Below, piece by piece: positions 26,174 to 34,343 of a stretch of DNA of 64,000 nucleotides (within the stretch, counting starts at the first letter, position 1; the number at the start of each line of letters is the position of its first letter). The stretch covers positions 219,230-283,229 of the forward strand of contig MEDZ01000003.1 in assembly GCA_001724275.1 (NCBI GenBank), written 5' to 3'. This stretch comes from Gemmatimonadetes bacterium SCN 70-22. Lineage in GTDB: Bacteria; Gemmatimonadota; Gemmatimonadetes; Gemmatimonadales; Gemmatimonadaceae. The notes under the pieces are model-generated. The model ran no database searches. It saw only the letters and a program-made list of their open reading frames with translations, and was not told the origin of the DNA. Made by a program: the position numbers and the translations under genes.

Positions 26174-27799
26174 TCAGGCCTTTCGCCCGGTGTTGATGAC
26201 GTTGACGTTGCGGAAGCGCGCCGGGACGGAGCCGTGGCTCACCGCGTTGACCTGTCCCGGCTGCCCCTTGCCGTCGAAGAACGATCCCCACACCTCGTAG
26301 GACTGCTTGCCGCCGATCATGTCCATCGAGTTCCAGAAGTCGGGCGTCCGCATCTGGTACGCGACGTCCTTCAGCATTCCCGTGATCTTGCCGCCGCGGA
26401 TCTCGTAGAAGAGCTGGCCGCCGAACTGCGCGTTGTACCGTTGCTGGTCGATGGAGAACGACCCGTCGCCCACGATGGCGATGCCCCGGTCGGTCGCCGC
26501 GACGAGGTCCTCGAACGATTGCTCCTTCTCGCCCGGGAGGAGCGAGACGTTCGGCATCCGCTGGAACTGCACCGAGCTCCAGTTGTCGGCGTACGAGCAG
26601 CCATGCGAGCGCGTGGCGCGTCCCTGCGACTTGTACCACCAGTCCAGCCACGAGGCCTGCTCGCGCGTCGTCTGGTAGTCGTTGACCTTCCCGTCCTTGA
26701 TGATGAGGAACTCGTCGGGGGCCACTCCCTCGTCGTCGTAGCCCACGGTCGCGAGCGCGCCGGGTTGCGAGCGGTCGCCCTGGATGTTCATGAACTCCGG
26801 GCCGTACCGGAACTTCCCCAGGAAGTCGGCCGGCGGGGCGACGAACGACGTCCCCGCGTAATTGGCCTCGTAGCCCATCGCGCGATCGAGCTCCGTGGGG
26901 TGCGCGATCGACTCGTGGATCGTGAGCCACAGGTGCGAGGGGTGCAGGACCAGGTCGTAGCGCCCCACCTCCACCGGCTTGGCCTTGAGCTTCTGGCTTG
27001 CTTCCTCCCCCCAGCGCTCGGCGTTCGTCACCAGCTGCTTCTCGAGGACCCATTCCCAGCCACGCCCCACGGGCTGGATGGTGTTGCCACGGTTCTGGAA
27101 GTCGGTGAAGTCGGGGCTCACCGCGGTGAACTGCTGCTGGATGGCCGTCTGCACGAGCGTCTGCGCGATGACCGAGCCATCGGTATTGGCGTAGTTGCGT
27201 TCCTGTTTCCGGAAGAAGAGGGCACTGAAGACGTACTTCACGTTGGCCGCCTTCATCCCCGCGGCGTTGCTGCGAATCAGCAGGTCCGCCTTCTCCTCCA
27301 CCGGGATCGACCACGGATCAACCTGCCAGGCGTTCTTCCAGGCGGCGTTCGTGACCGCCGGCGCCGGCGCCAGCTCGACCATCCGGTCCCGGGCGATGCG
27401 ATTGGCCTTGGCGATGGCCGCTGCCTCGCGTGCCGCGGCCGCCACGCCCGCCTTGGTGAGGTCGCGCGACGCGGCAAAGCCCCACGTCCCGTCCACGAGT
27501 GCGCGTACGCCGATCCCGATGGAGTCCGTGTCGACGACATTGATGATCTGCTGCTCGCGCGTGACGACGAAGTTCTGCATGTACCGCCCGATGCGCGCAT
27601 CGGCATAGCCGGCGCCGGCCAGCTTGGCCGCATCCAGCGCCTCCATGAGCAGTTCTCGCACCGAGGGGTCCATCTCGGGCGCCGTGGCCGCGTGGCGCAC
27701 GCGGGGAATGGCGGCGTCGGCGGTTCGCAGGGCGCCCGAGAGTGCAAGCACTCCGGCCGCCGCGCCGCCGGTCTTCAGGAAGTCACGTCGTGAGGTCAT
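26174..27799 (-). CDS. tldD: Tat-exported TldD-type metalloprotease
   Basis: 541 residues. The start MTSRRDFLKTGGAAAG is a canonical twin-arginine signal. The TldD site HExxxH is His295-Glu296-Ser-Ile-Ala-His300 in WLTIHESIAHPTELD. EFLIIKDGKVNDYQTTREQA and SYADNWSSVQFQRMPNVSL are conserved TldD regions, followed by the C-terminal GSFSIDQ and SHGSVPARFRNVNVINTGRK. Usual TldD proteins are cytosolic; an exported form is notable. With the TldE gene behind it, the pair should degrade small peptides, here on the periplasmic side. Confidence 0.9.
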   Translation of the reverse strand: MTSRRDFLKTGGAAAGVLALSGALRTADAAIPRVRHAATAPEMDPSVRELLMEALDAAKLAGAGYADARIGRYMQNFVVTREQQIINVVDTDSIGIGVRALVDGTWGFAASRDLTKAGVAAAAREAAAIAKANRIARDRMVELAPAPAVTNAAWKNAWQVDPWSIPVEEKADLLIRSNAAGMKAANVKYVFSALFFRKQERNYANTDGSVIAQTLVQTAIQQQFTAVSPDFTDFQNRGNTIQPVGRGWEWVLEKQLVTNAERWGEEASQKLKAKPVEVGRYDLVLHPSHLWLTIHESIAHPTELDRAMGYEANYAGTSFVAPPADFLGKFRYGPEFMNIQGDRSQPGALATVGYDDEGVAPDEFLIIKDGKVNDYQTTREQASWLDWWYKSQGRATRSHGCSYADNWSSVQFQRMPNVSLLPGEKEQSFEDLVAATDRGIAIVGDGSFSIDQQRYNAQFGGQLFYEIRGGKITGMLKDVAYQMRTPDFWNSMDMIGGKQSYEVWGSFFDGKGQPGQVNAVSHGSVPARFRNVNVINTGRKA

Positions 27800-28015
27800 G
27801 TGCGAGGGACGGTGAAGGTACCGCCAGCGCCTGGTCCTTCCGCGGCCAGGGGGAGCATCGGATAGTACGGGGTCGCTCGGGTGGAGGTGCCACGCCCGTG
27901 TGACGAAGCGAGCCTACGGCAGGGCCGCGCGATGAGCAAGGATTCGGAGGGGATGGAGATGACGCGGGAATGGTGATCCCTGCTAAGTTTCAAGGTTCCC
28001 CACCCCCCACGCCGC
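27800..28015. promoter_or_regulatory. Divergent promoter region of tldD and the SNF2 gene
   Basis: 216 bp. It must hold promoters for both directions. I see no convincing -35/-10 pair, long inverted repeat or small gene. Confidence 0.35.
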
Positions 28016-31000
28016 TTGCCGATCTCCCGCAAAGTCGCCTCGCTCTTCACCCCCGCCCTGCGTGCCGCCGGGGAGGGCTATGTGCGCGAGGGGCGGGTGA
28101 CGCTGGTGCATCGCGACCCCTCCTACCTGACCGCCGCGGTCGAGGGGACGCAGACGTACAAGGTCGAGTTGCGCGCCTTTCCCGGCGATCGCCTCGACCT
28201 GCGTTGCAGCTGCCCGTATGCCCAGGAGTACGGGAACTGCAAGCACCTGTGGGCGGTCCTGGTGGTGGCCGACCGAGCGGGGGCCCTCCCGCATACCCCG
28301 GATGAGTCCTATCACGCCGAGGCGCGTGCGGCGCGGGAGGCGGAGCGCGAGGCCGAGCGAAAGCGCCGGGAAGAACGTGAGGCCGCCGAACGAGAGGCGA
28401 GGGAACGCGAGGCGGCCGCACGGGCGCTGGAGGCCGTCGAGCACGCGCCACTTCCTCCTCCCGTCGCGCGACCGGCGGAGGTGCGCAGCGACCCTCGCCC
28501 CTGGGTGCAGCGCCTGCGAGCCCTGGCCCCGGCCATGGCGCCGTCACCCGAGCCGCAGCGACGGGAGAGCGCCGGATTCCCGGAGGGGCGCCGGATCATC
28601 TACGTGGTCGACGTGCCCCACACGCACGAGCGCCCCGATGGCGTGTGGGTCGAGCTGGCCATGCAGACGACCCAGAAGGACGGCGCGTGGGGCCCACCAC
28701 GGCAGTTTCGGCTGACGAGGGGGCAGTGGTTCGCCGCCCCGGACCCGGTCGACCGCGACATCGCCCAGCTCCTGCTGGGGGCCCAACCCGAGTTCGGCGC
28801 GCCCCCGCAGTCGAGCAGCACCAGGCGCTACCTCCTGGCGACGGCGGCGCTCGACACGACGTTGCGCCGGATGTGCGAGTCGGGGCGCTGCTTCGTGCGG
28901 ACCGGACGGCGACATGGCGAACTGGAGCCCCTGGGGTGGGATGGGGGCCCTCCGTGGGAGTTGCGCCTGGCGGTTACCTCGGCGGGAGACACGGCGCCGT
29001 ACCGGCTGGAGGGGCGCCTCGAGCGCGAGGGGGACGTCATGTCGCTGGACGAGCCGCTCCTGATGATGCGCGGGGGGCTCCTCCTGGCCCGCGGCCGGGC
29101 GGGACGCTTCATCGACCACGGGGCCTTCGACCTGGTCCCGGCGCTCAGGGGCGACCTGGCGGCCGAGATTCCGCGCAGTGAAGGGATGGACCTCCTGGCA
29201 GAGCTGCACGCGCTGCCGCACCTCCCCCCGCTCGAGGTACCGCCGGAGTTGCAGCTGGACACGGTCGAGGCGGTGCCGCTCCCGCGCCTCTCCCTCCGCC
29301 TGGTGCCGCAAACGGCGTGGACGCCGGCCAAGTACGAAGCGACGCTGACCCTCGACTACGGCGGGACGATCATCGCGGCCGAGATGGAGTCGGCGGCGGT
29401 CTTCCAGGAGGGGGAACGCCGCATCGTCAGGCGCAACCGGGGCGCCGAGGAACGGCTCGCGCATCGGCTCGAGAAGCTGGGTTTCCGCTGGGAGTTCGAC
29501 TACGCCACCTCGCGCCACGTCCGCCGCATCGCCGAGGGGAAGGGAGAAGATGCGGCCCTCGTCCTGACCGACGAGGGGTGGTGGGTGGAGTTCGAGGGGC
29601 GGGCACTGCGCATGCCGGGCGACCTGTCGGTGGAGGTGCGCAGCGGGATCGACTGGTTCGACCTCGACGCCACGCTCGACTTCGGCGGGGTGAAGGCCGA
29701 CCTCCCCACGTTGCTCGCCGCGCTGCGCCGCGGGCAGCGGACCGTGAAGCTGAGCGACGACTCGCTCGGGCTGCTCTCCAGCGAGTGGCTGGAGCGGACC
29801 GGGCTCCTCGCCGCCACCGGGACGATGGTGGATGGCCACCTGCGGTTCTCCGCGCGGCAGCTGGGGATCCTCGACGTCCTCCTCAGCGCCCTCCCGCCGG
29901 CCGATACGGACGCCGTCTTCGAGCGTGCGCGGTCGCAACTGCTGCACTTCGAGGGGATCAAGCCGGCCCGTGCGCCGCGGAGCTTTCGCGGGACGCTGCG
30001 CCCGTACCAGGAGGAGGGGCTCGGCTGGCTGCATTTCCTGCGGCAGTTCGGCTTTGGCGGGTGCCTGGCCGATGACATGGGGCTGGGGAAGACGGTGCAG
30101 GTGCTGGCGCTCCTCGAGTCGCGTCGCGTGGAAAAGGCAGGGACCTCGCTCGTGGTCGTCCCGCGCTCGCTGGTCTTCAACTGGGAGCAGGAGGCTGCGC
30201 GCTTCACGCCGAAGCTGAAGGTGCTGGTGCATGGCGGGCCCGAGCGGCAGCGGGGAGCCGAGCACCTGGAGGACTACGACCTTGTCCTGACGACGTACGG
30301 GACGCTGCGCCGTGACGTGGCCGAGTGGCGCGACTTCGAGTTCGACTACGCGGTCCTCGACGAGGCGCAAGCGATCAAGAATGCGCGCACCGAGAGCGCG
30401 AAGGCCGCGCGGCTGCTGCGCGCGCGCCACCGGCTGGCGATGACCGGGACGCCGATCGAGAACCGGCTGGCCGAGCTGTGGAGCCTGCTCGAATTCCTGA
30501 ACCCCGGGCTGCTGGGGCGCATGTCGGTGTTCGGGGCGCTGGTGCAGCGGCTGGATGCGCCCGGGCACGGCGAGGAGCGGGAGGAGTCGCGCGCGCTGCT
30601 GTCGCGGGCCGTGCGCCCATACATCCTGCGCCGCACCAAGGCCCAGGTGGCCCCCGAGCTGCCGGAACGGCTGGAGCAGACGCTGGTGGTGGAGCTGACG
30701 GCGGAGGAGCGCGCGCTGTACGACGAGCTGCGCGACCACTACCGCCGGTCGCTGCTGGGGCGGATGGCGGACGACGAGGGGATCGGGAAGCATCGCATGC
30801 ACGTGCTGGAGGCGCTGTTGCGGCTGCGCCAGGCGGCGTGCCATCCCGGGCTGGTCGATCCCGCCAGGCGCAACATCTCGAGCAGCAAGATCGACATGCT
30901 CCTGACGCGCGTGGGCGAGGCGATCGCCGAGGATCACAAGGTGCTCGTCTTCTCGCAGTTCACCTCGCTCCTGTCGATCGTGAAGGCGCAGATGGATGCC

Positions 31001-31387
31001 AGCGGGATGACGTACGAGTACCTCGATGGCGACACCAAGGACCGGCAGCGCGTGGTGGAGCGCTTCCAGTCGGACCCGGCGTGCAAGGTCTTCCTGGTCT
31101 CGCTCAAGGCCGGCGGGCTCGGGCTCAACCTGACGGCGGCCGAGTACGTGTACCTGCTGGACCCGTGGTGGAACCCGGCCGTGGAGGCGCAAGCGATCGA
31201 CCGTGCCCACCGCATCGGGCAGACGCGCCGCGTCTTCGCCCAGCGGCTGATTGCCCGCGACACCGTGGAGGAGAAGGTGCTGGCGCTGCAGGAGAGCAAG
31301 CGTGACCTGGCCGACGCGATCATCCGGGCCGACAACTCGGTGGTGGCGAACCTGGGGAAGGAGGAGCTGGAGTTGCTGTTGAGCTGA
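28016..31387 (+). CDS. SWIM-domain SNF2 family helicase (RapA/HepA-like)
   Basis: 1123 residues from a TTG start; no in-frame ATG or GTG precedes the SWIM domain. Order: SWIM zinc finger (about 55-80, CSCPYAQEYGNCKHLW, the CxCx(n)CxH pattern); a charged coiled coil of Ala/Arg/Glu (about 100-145); a long N-terminal region; then the SNF2 ATPase with Walker A ADDMGLGKTVQ near 686 and DEAQ near 782 (DEAH variant); then the helicase C domain with LDGDTKDRQ and DRAHRIGQTRRV. Such proteins remodel nucleic-acid-protein complexes, for example recycling RNA polymerase. It is divergent from tldD and stands alone. Confidence 0.92.
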   Translation: MPISRKVASLFTPALRAAGEGYVREGRVTLVHRDPSYLTAAVEGTQTYKVELRAFPGDRLDLRCSCPYAQEYGNCKHLWAVLVVADRAGALPHTPDESYHAEARAAREAEREAERKRREEREAAEREAREREAAARALEAVEHAPLPPPVARPAEVRSDPRPWVQRLRALAPAMAPSPEPQRRESAGFPEGRRIIYVVDVPHTHERPDGVWVELAMQTTQKDGAWGPPRQFRLTRGQWFAAPDPVDRDIAQLLLGAQPEFGAPPQSSSTRRYLLATAALDTTLRRMCESGRCFVRTGRRHGELEPLGWDGGPPWELRLAVTSAGDTAPYRLEGRLEREGDVMSLDEPLLMMRGGLLLARGRAGRFIDHGAFDLVPALRGDLAAEIPRSEGMDLLAELHALPHLPPLEVPPELQLDTVEAVPLPRLSLRLVPQTAWTPAKYEATLTLDYGGTIIAAEMESAAVFQEGERRIVRRNRGAEERLAHRLEKLGFRWEFDYATSRHVRRIAEGKGEDAALVLTDEGWWVEFEGRALRMPGDLSVEVRSGIDWFDLDATLDFGGVKADLPTLLAALRRGQRTVKLSDDSLGLLSSEWLERTGLLAATGTMVDGHLRFSARQLGILDVLLSALPPADTDAVFERARSQLLHFEGIKPARAPRSFRGTLRPYQEEGLGWLHFLRQFGFGGCLADDMGLGKTVQVLALLESRRVEKAGTSLVVVPRSLVFNWEQEAARFTPKLKVLVHGGPERQRGAEHLEDYDLVLTTYGTLRRDVAEWRDFEFDYAVLDEAQAIKNARTESAKAARLLRARHRLAMTGTPIENRLAELWSLLEFLNPGLLGRMSVFGALVQRLDAPGHGEEREESRALLSRAVRPYILRRTKAQVAPELPERLEQTLVVELTAEERALYDELRDHYRRSLLGRMADDEGIGKHRMHVLEALLRLRQAACHPGLVDPARRNISSSKIDMLLTRVGEAIAEDHKVLVFSQFTSLLSIVKAQMDASGMTYEYLDGDTKDRQRVVERFQSDPACKVFLVSLKAGGLGLNLTAAEYVYLLDPWWNPAVEAQAIDRAHRIGQTRRVFAQRLIARDTVEEKVLALQESKRDLADAIIRADNSVVANLGKEELELLLS

Positions 31388-31408
31388 GGGGCCTGGCCTC
31401 CCGGCCGG

Positions 31409-32287
31409 CTATCCAAACGCCAGCTGCAAGCCTCCTTCCGGATCGTCGTGCACCCGCGGGCGAATCCCGAACGCCTCCTCCACCAGGCTGGCGGTGAGCA
31501 CGTTCCGCGGCGCCCCGTCGGCCAGGACGCGTCCCTGCTTCATCAGCACCAGGTGGTCGGCGAAGCGCGCGGCGAGGTTGAGGTCGTGGACCACGCCCAG
31601 CACGACCATGTCGCCCGGCGCCATGAGCTCGCGCACCTTGCGCATGAACTCGTACTGGTAGCGGATGTCGAGGAAGGTGAGTGGTTCGTCGAGGATGAGG
31701 TAGCGCTGTGCGCCGGCGACCGGATACCAGACCTGCGCCAGGACGCGCGCGAAGTGCACGCGCTGCCGCTCGCCGCCGCTGAGCGTGAGATAGTTGCGGT
31801 CGGCCCACTCCCACACGTCGAAGAAGCGCATCGCCTCCTCGCAGGCGCGCTCGTCGCGGGGCTCGGGGCGCCCCGAGAAGTGGGGGTAGCGTCCCATCAT
31901 GACGACCTCCCACGCGCGCAGCGGAAAGGCGAGTTCCACGCTCTGCGAGAGGACGGCCCGCCGCTGTGCCAGCTGCAACGCCGACCACTCGGACATGCTC
32001 CGCCCGGCATACCGCACGTCGCCGTGCAACGTCCCCGTGGTGCCGCGCCCGCCCAGCCGCCCGCCCAGCCGCCCGCCCAGCTGCCCGCACAGCGCGCGGA
32101 TCAGCGTGCTCTTCCCCGCGCCGTTGGCGCCGAGGATGAGCGACAGCCGCCCCACCGGGAAGGCGACCGAGACGCCATCGAGCAGGCGGGCGCCGTCGAT
32201 CTCGAAGGTGAGGTTGCGCCCGGCGAGCGTCGCGCGCGCGGCGGCATCGTCCGTTCGAGTCCCGGCCGCCATGTCCGTGCGAGGCAT
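31409..32287 (-). CDS. hmuV: Heme/iron-type ABC transporter ATPase
   Basis: 292 residues. Walker A GANGAGKST, the signature LSGGERQRV, Walker B YLILDEPLTFLD and the H-loop VVHDLN are intact. FecE/HmuV-type features include VVMMGRYPHFSG. Between Walker A and the Q-loop there is a run GQLGGRLGGRLGGRG encoded by a 12-bp tandem repeat (32051-32086), not usual for the family. The ATG overlaps the permease stop (TGATG at 32289-32285). The larger open frame running to 33379 is a chance extension antisense-like to the permease. Confidence 0.9.
   Translation of the reverse strand: MPRTDMAAGTRTDDAAARATLAGRNLTFEIDGARLLDGVSVAFPVGRLSLILGANGAGKSTLIRALCGQLGGRLGGRLGGRGTTGTLHGDVRYAGRSMSEWSALQLAQRRAVLSQSVELAFPLRAWEVVMMGRYPHFSGRPEPRDERACEEAMRFFDVWEWADRNYLTLSGGERQRVHFARVLAQVWYPVAGAQRYLILDEPLTFLDIRYQYEFMRKVRELMAPGDMVVLGVVHDLNLAARFADHLVLMKQGRVLADGAPRNVLTASLVEEAFGIRPRVHDDPEGGLQLAFG
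32051..32086. repeat. 12-bp tandem repeat inside the ABC ATPase gene
   Basis: The unit GCCCAGCCGCCC occurs three times (32051-32062, 32063-32074, and 32075-32086 with one change). It encodes repeated Gly-Gly-Arg-Leu on the minus strand. It keeps frame, so copy-number change would only lengthen or shorten a loop behind the Walker A helix. Confidence 0.85.
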
Positions 32288-33321
32288 CAGAAGTAGTAGC
32301 GCCGGGCGCGCAGCAGGAAGACGAAGACGGGGACGCCGACGACGGACGTGACGATCCCGATGGGGAGCTCGGCGGGGGCCAGGAGGAGCCGCGCCACCAG
32401 GTCGGCGGCGCCGAGGATCACTCCGCCCAGCAGCATCCCCCCCAGCATGAGGAAGCGCGTGTCGGCGCCGCGCATCAGGCGCAACAGGTGGGGAACGATG
32501 AGCCCCACGAAGGCGATGACCCCCGTGAAGGCGGTGGCGACGGCGACCATGACGACGTTGAGCACGAGCACGATCGCCTTGAGGCGCGCCACGTCGACCC
32601 CCAGGTAGCGTGCCTCGTCCTCGCCGATCATCAGGGCGTTGAGCTGGCGGGCGTAGCGCAGCCCGACGGCGAGGGCGCCGATGGTGGTGAGCGAGACGAT
32701 GGCCACGGCGCTCCAGCTGGCGCCGGACAGGGTGCCGAGGTTCCAGAAGGTGATGGAGCGGGCCTGCGGGTCGCGGGCGATGTACGACAGGAAGCCGACC
32801 CCGCTGAGGAAGAGGGCGTTGACGGCGATTCCCGTCAGGAGCAACGCCACGACCGAGCTGCGCGCGCTGTCGGCGGAGCGCGACAGGGCGAAGACCAGCC
32901 AGGTGGCGAGCATTCCGCCGGCGCAGGCCGCCAGCGGCAAGGTCCACGGGCCGGCGTGCACCCGGAAGGCGGCACCGAGCACGAAGTAGAGTGCCGCGCC
33001 GAACGCGGCCCCGCTCGACGTCCCCACCAACCCCGGCTCGACGATCGGGTTGCGGAACAGCCCCTGCATCAGGACCCCGCCGACCGCCAGCGCCCCGCCC
33101 ACCACCGCCGTCAGCAGCGCGCGCGGCAGGCGGATCTCGAGGAAGATGCGCTCGTTGAGGGTGCGCGACGCCGGGTCGCGCACCCCCCGGCCCAGCGCCG
33201 CCCCGATCTCGGCGAGCGAGATCGGGACCGCCCCCCAGCGGATGGAGGCCAGGGTGACGAGGACGAGGGCGACGGCGAGGAGCGGGAGGACCCCGGCGTA
33301 ATGCCGGTCGAGGCGCGTCAC
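32287..33321 (-). CDS. hmuU: FecCD/BtuC family ABC transporter permease
   Basis: 344 residues with about ten hydrophobic helices. FecCD signatures are present: IRLPRALLTAVVGGALAVGG, GLFRNPIVEPGLVGTSSGAAFGA, and FVGLIVPHLLRLM near the C-terminus, the loop that touches the ATPase. It moves heme, cobalamin or a siderophore complex across the inner membrane. The start is GTG at 33321, overlapping the binding-protein stop by GTGA (33321-33318), and its own stop overlaps the ATPase start. Substrate is not decided by sequence alone. Confidence 0.92.
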   Translation of the reverse strand: MTRLDRHYAGVLPLLAVALVLVTLASIRWGAVPISLAEIGAALGRGVRDPASRTLNERIFLEIRLPRALLTAVVGGALAVGGVLMQGLFRNPIVEPGLVGTSSGAAFGAALYFVLGAAFRVHAGPWTLPLAACAGGMLATWLVFALSRSADSARSSVVALLLTGIAVNALFLSGVGFLSYIARDPQARSITFWNLGTLSGASWSAVAIVSLTTIGALAVGLRYARQLNALMIGEDEARYLGVDVARLKAIVLVLNVVMVAVATAFTGVIAFVGLIVPHLLRLMRGADTRFLMLGGMLLGGVILGAADLVARLLLAPAELPIGIVTSVVGVPVFVFLLRARRYYF

Positions 33322-34343
33322 TCTGCCCCGGACATCGCGGGGGTGGCCGGCGCCGAGGCCGGCGCCGAGGCCGGCGCACCCGTCAGCGTCCCCGGCTGGC
33401 GGATGAGGGCGCGCAGCGCCAGCACGTTGCGCCCGGTGCGCGGGCCGATGTAGACCATGTCGTTCTCCTCGACGCGGAAGATGCGCCCCTCGCGCGCCGC
33501 CTTCGTGGCCCCGACACCGGGGAGCGCCAGGATGTCGTCGCGCCCCGCCAGCCGGTCGTAGCCGAAGTCGGTGAGCAGGATGACGTCGGGGTTGGACTTG
33601 GCGATGACCTCGGGCGACGTGAGCGGGAGCATGCCGCGCGCCGAGTCGTCGATGGCCATGCGCCCCCCGGCCCAGCGCACCATCCTGGCCGCCGTGCTGC
33701 GTCCCGTCATCACGAGGTAGGCGTTGTTCTGGCGCCCGTAGTGGATCACCGCCACGCTCGGCGTGTCCGCCTGTTGCGCGGCGGCGGCGAGGGCCCTGCC
33801 CATGTCGGCGTCGAGCTGGGCGCAGAGCGAGTCGGCCGCCTTCTCCTTGTGGAAGAAGGCCCCCATGTCGCGGAAGAGGACCTTGGCCCCCTCGATGTCG
33901 TCCGAGGGCATGTCGAAGTCCTTCATGGGGATGTCGAGCGCCTCGAGCTGCCGCACCACATGCTCGGGGGCCACGTTGGTCGGCCCGCCGCGCAGGATCA
34001 TCGTCGGCCTGGCCGCCAGCATCCCCTCGAGCGACAAGGCGCGATGATATCCCACCGTGGGGAGCTGCTTCGCCTCCGGCGGATACACCGACGAGATGTC
34101 GACCGCGACCAGGTCCTCCTGGGCGCCTAACGCGTAGATGATCTCGGTGTACTGCTTGGAGACCGAGACGAGGCGCTGGGCGTGGTCACCCCTGGCGTCG
34201 GCGTTGCCGAATCGCCCGCACGCGGCGGCGCCGGCGAGCAGCGCCAGCGCGGCAAGCGCGGCGCGCGCGCGCCGCCGCCCGCCGTGCCGGGGCCGGTGCG
34301 CCGCCGCTGCGCCGGGGCGAGGGCGCGTCGCGCCGGCGCTCAC
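33318..34343 (-). CDS. hmuT: Heme/cobalamin/siderophore-type substrate-binding lipoprotein
   Basis: 341 residues from a GTG start that overlaps the TonB-receptor stop (GTGA at 34343-34340). A lipobox AGAAAC closes the signal peptide. The body is a class III binding protein: RLVSVSKQYTEIIYALGA, DISSVYPPEAKQLPTVGYHRALSLEGMLAARPTMIL (split), and SNPDVILLTDFGYDRLAG. GYHRALSLE is typical of HmuT-like heme binders. The C-terminus is a Pro-Ala-Ser-Ala repeat (GAPASAPASAPATP) from a 12-bp tandem repeat. YALGAQ uses TTA within a CGTTAGGC motif (34125-34132). Confidence 0.87.
   Translation of the reverse strand: MSAGATRPRPGAAAAHRPRHGGRRRARAALAALALLAGAAACGRFGNADARGDHAQRLVSVSKQYTEIIYALGAQEDLVAVDISSVYPPEAKQLPTVGYHRALSLEGMLAARPTMILRGGPTNVAPEHVVRQLEALDIPMKDFDMPSDDIEGAKVLFRDMGAFFHKEKAADSLCAQLDADMGRALAAAAQQADTPSVAVIHYGRQNNAYLVMTGRSTAARMVRWAGGRMAIDDSARGMLPLTSPEVIAKSNPDVILLTDFGYDRLAGRDDILALPGVGATKAAREGRIFRVEENDMVYIGPRTGRNVLALRALIRQPGTLTGAPASAPASAPATPAMSGAE
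33345..33380. repeat. 12-bp tandem repeat at the 3' end of the binding-protein gene
   Basis: The unit GGCCGGCGCCGA occurs at 33345-33356 and 33357-33368, with a third copy at 33369-33380 changed in its last bases. It encodes the Ala/Ser/Pro tail of the binding protein in frame. Confidence 0.8.

Noticed and set aside
24641-27793. 1050-residue plus-strand frame opposite tldD/tldE
   Set aside because: Shadow of the two TldD-family genes; composition of a reverse-complement third frame.
28544-31210. 888-residue minus-strand frame opposite the SNF2 gene
   Set aside because: No recognisable motif; the plus-strand frame has intact helicase motifs throughout.
32288-33379. N-terminal extension of the ABC ATPase frame giving a 656-residue protein
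   Set aside because: It runs through the permease gene in another frame and is Arg/Pro-rich; the ATG at 32287 overlaps the permease stop and begins the family-like part.
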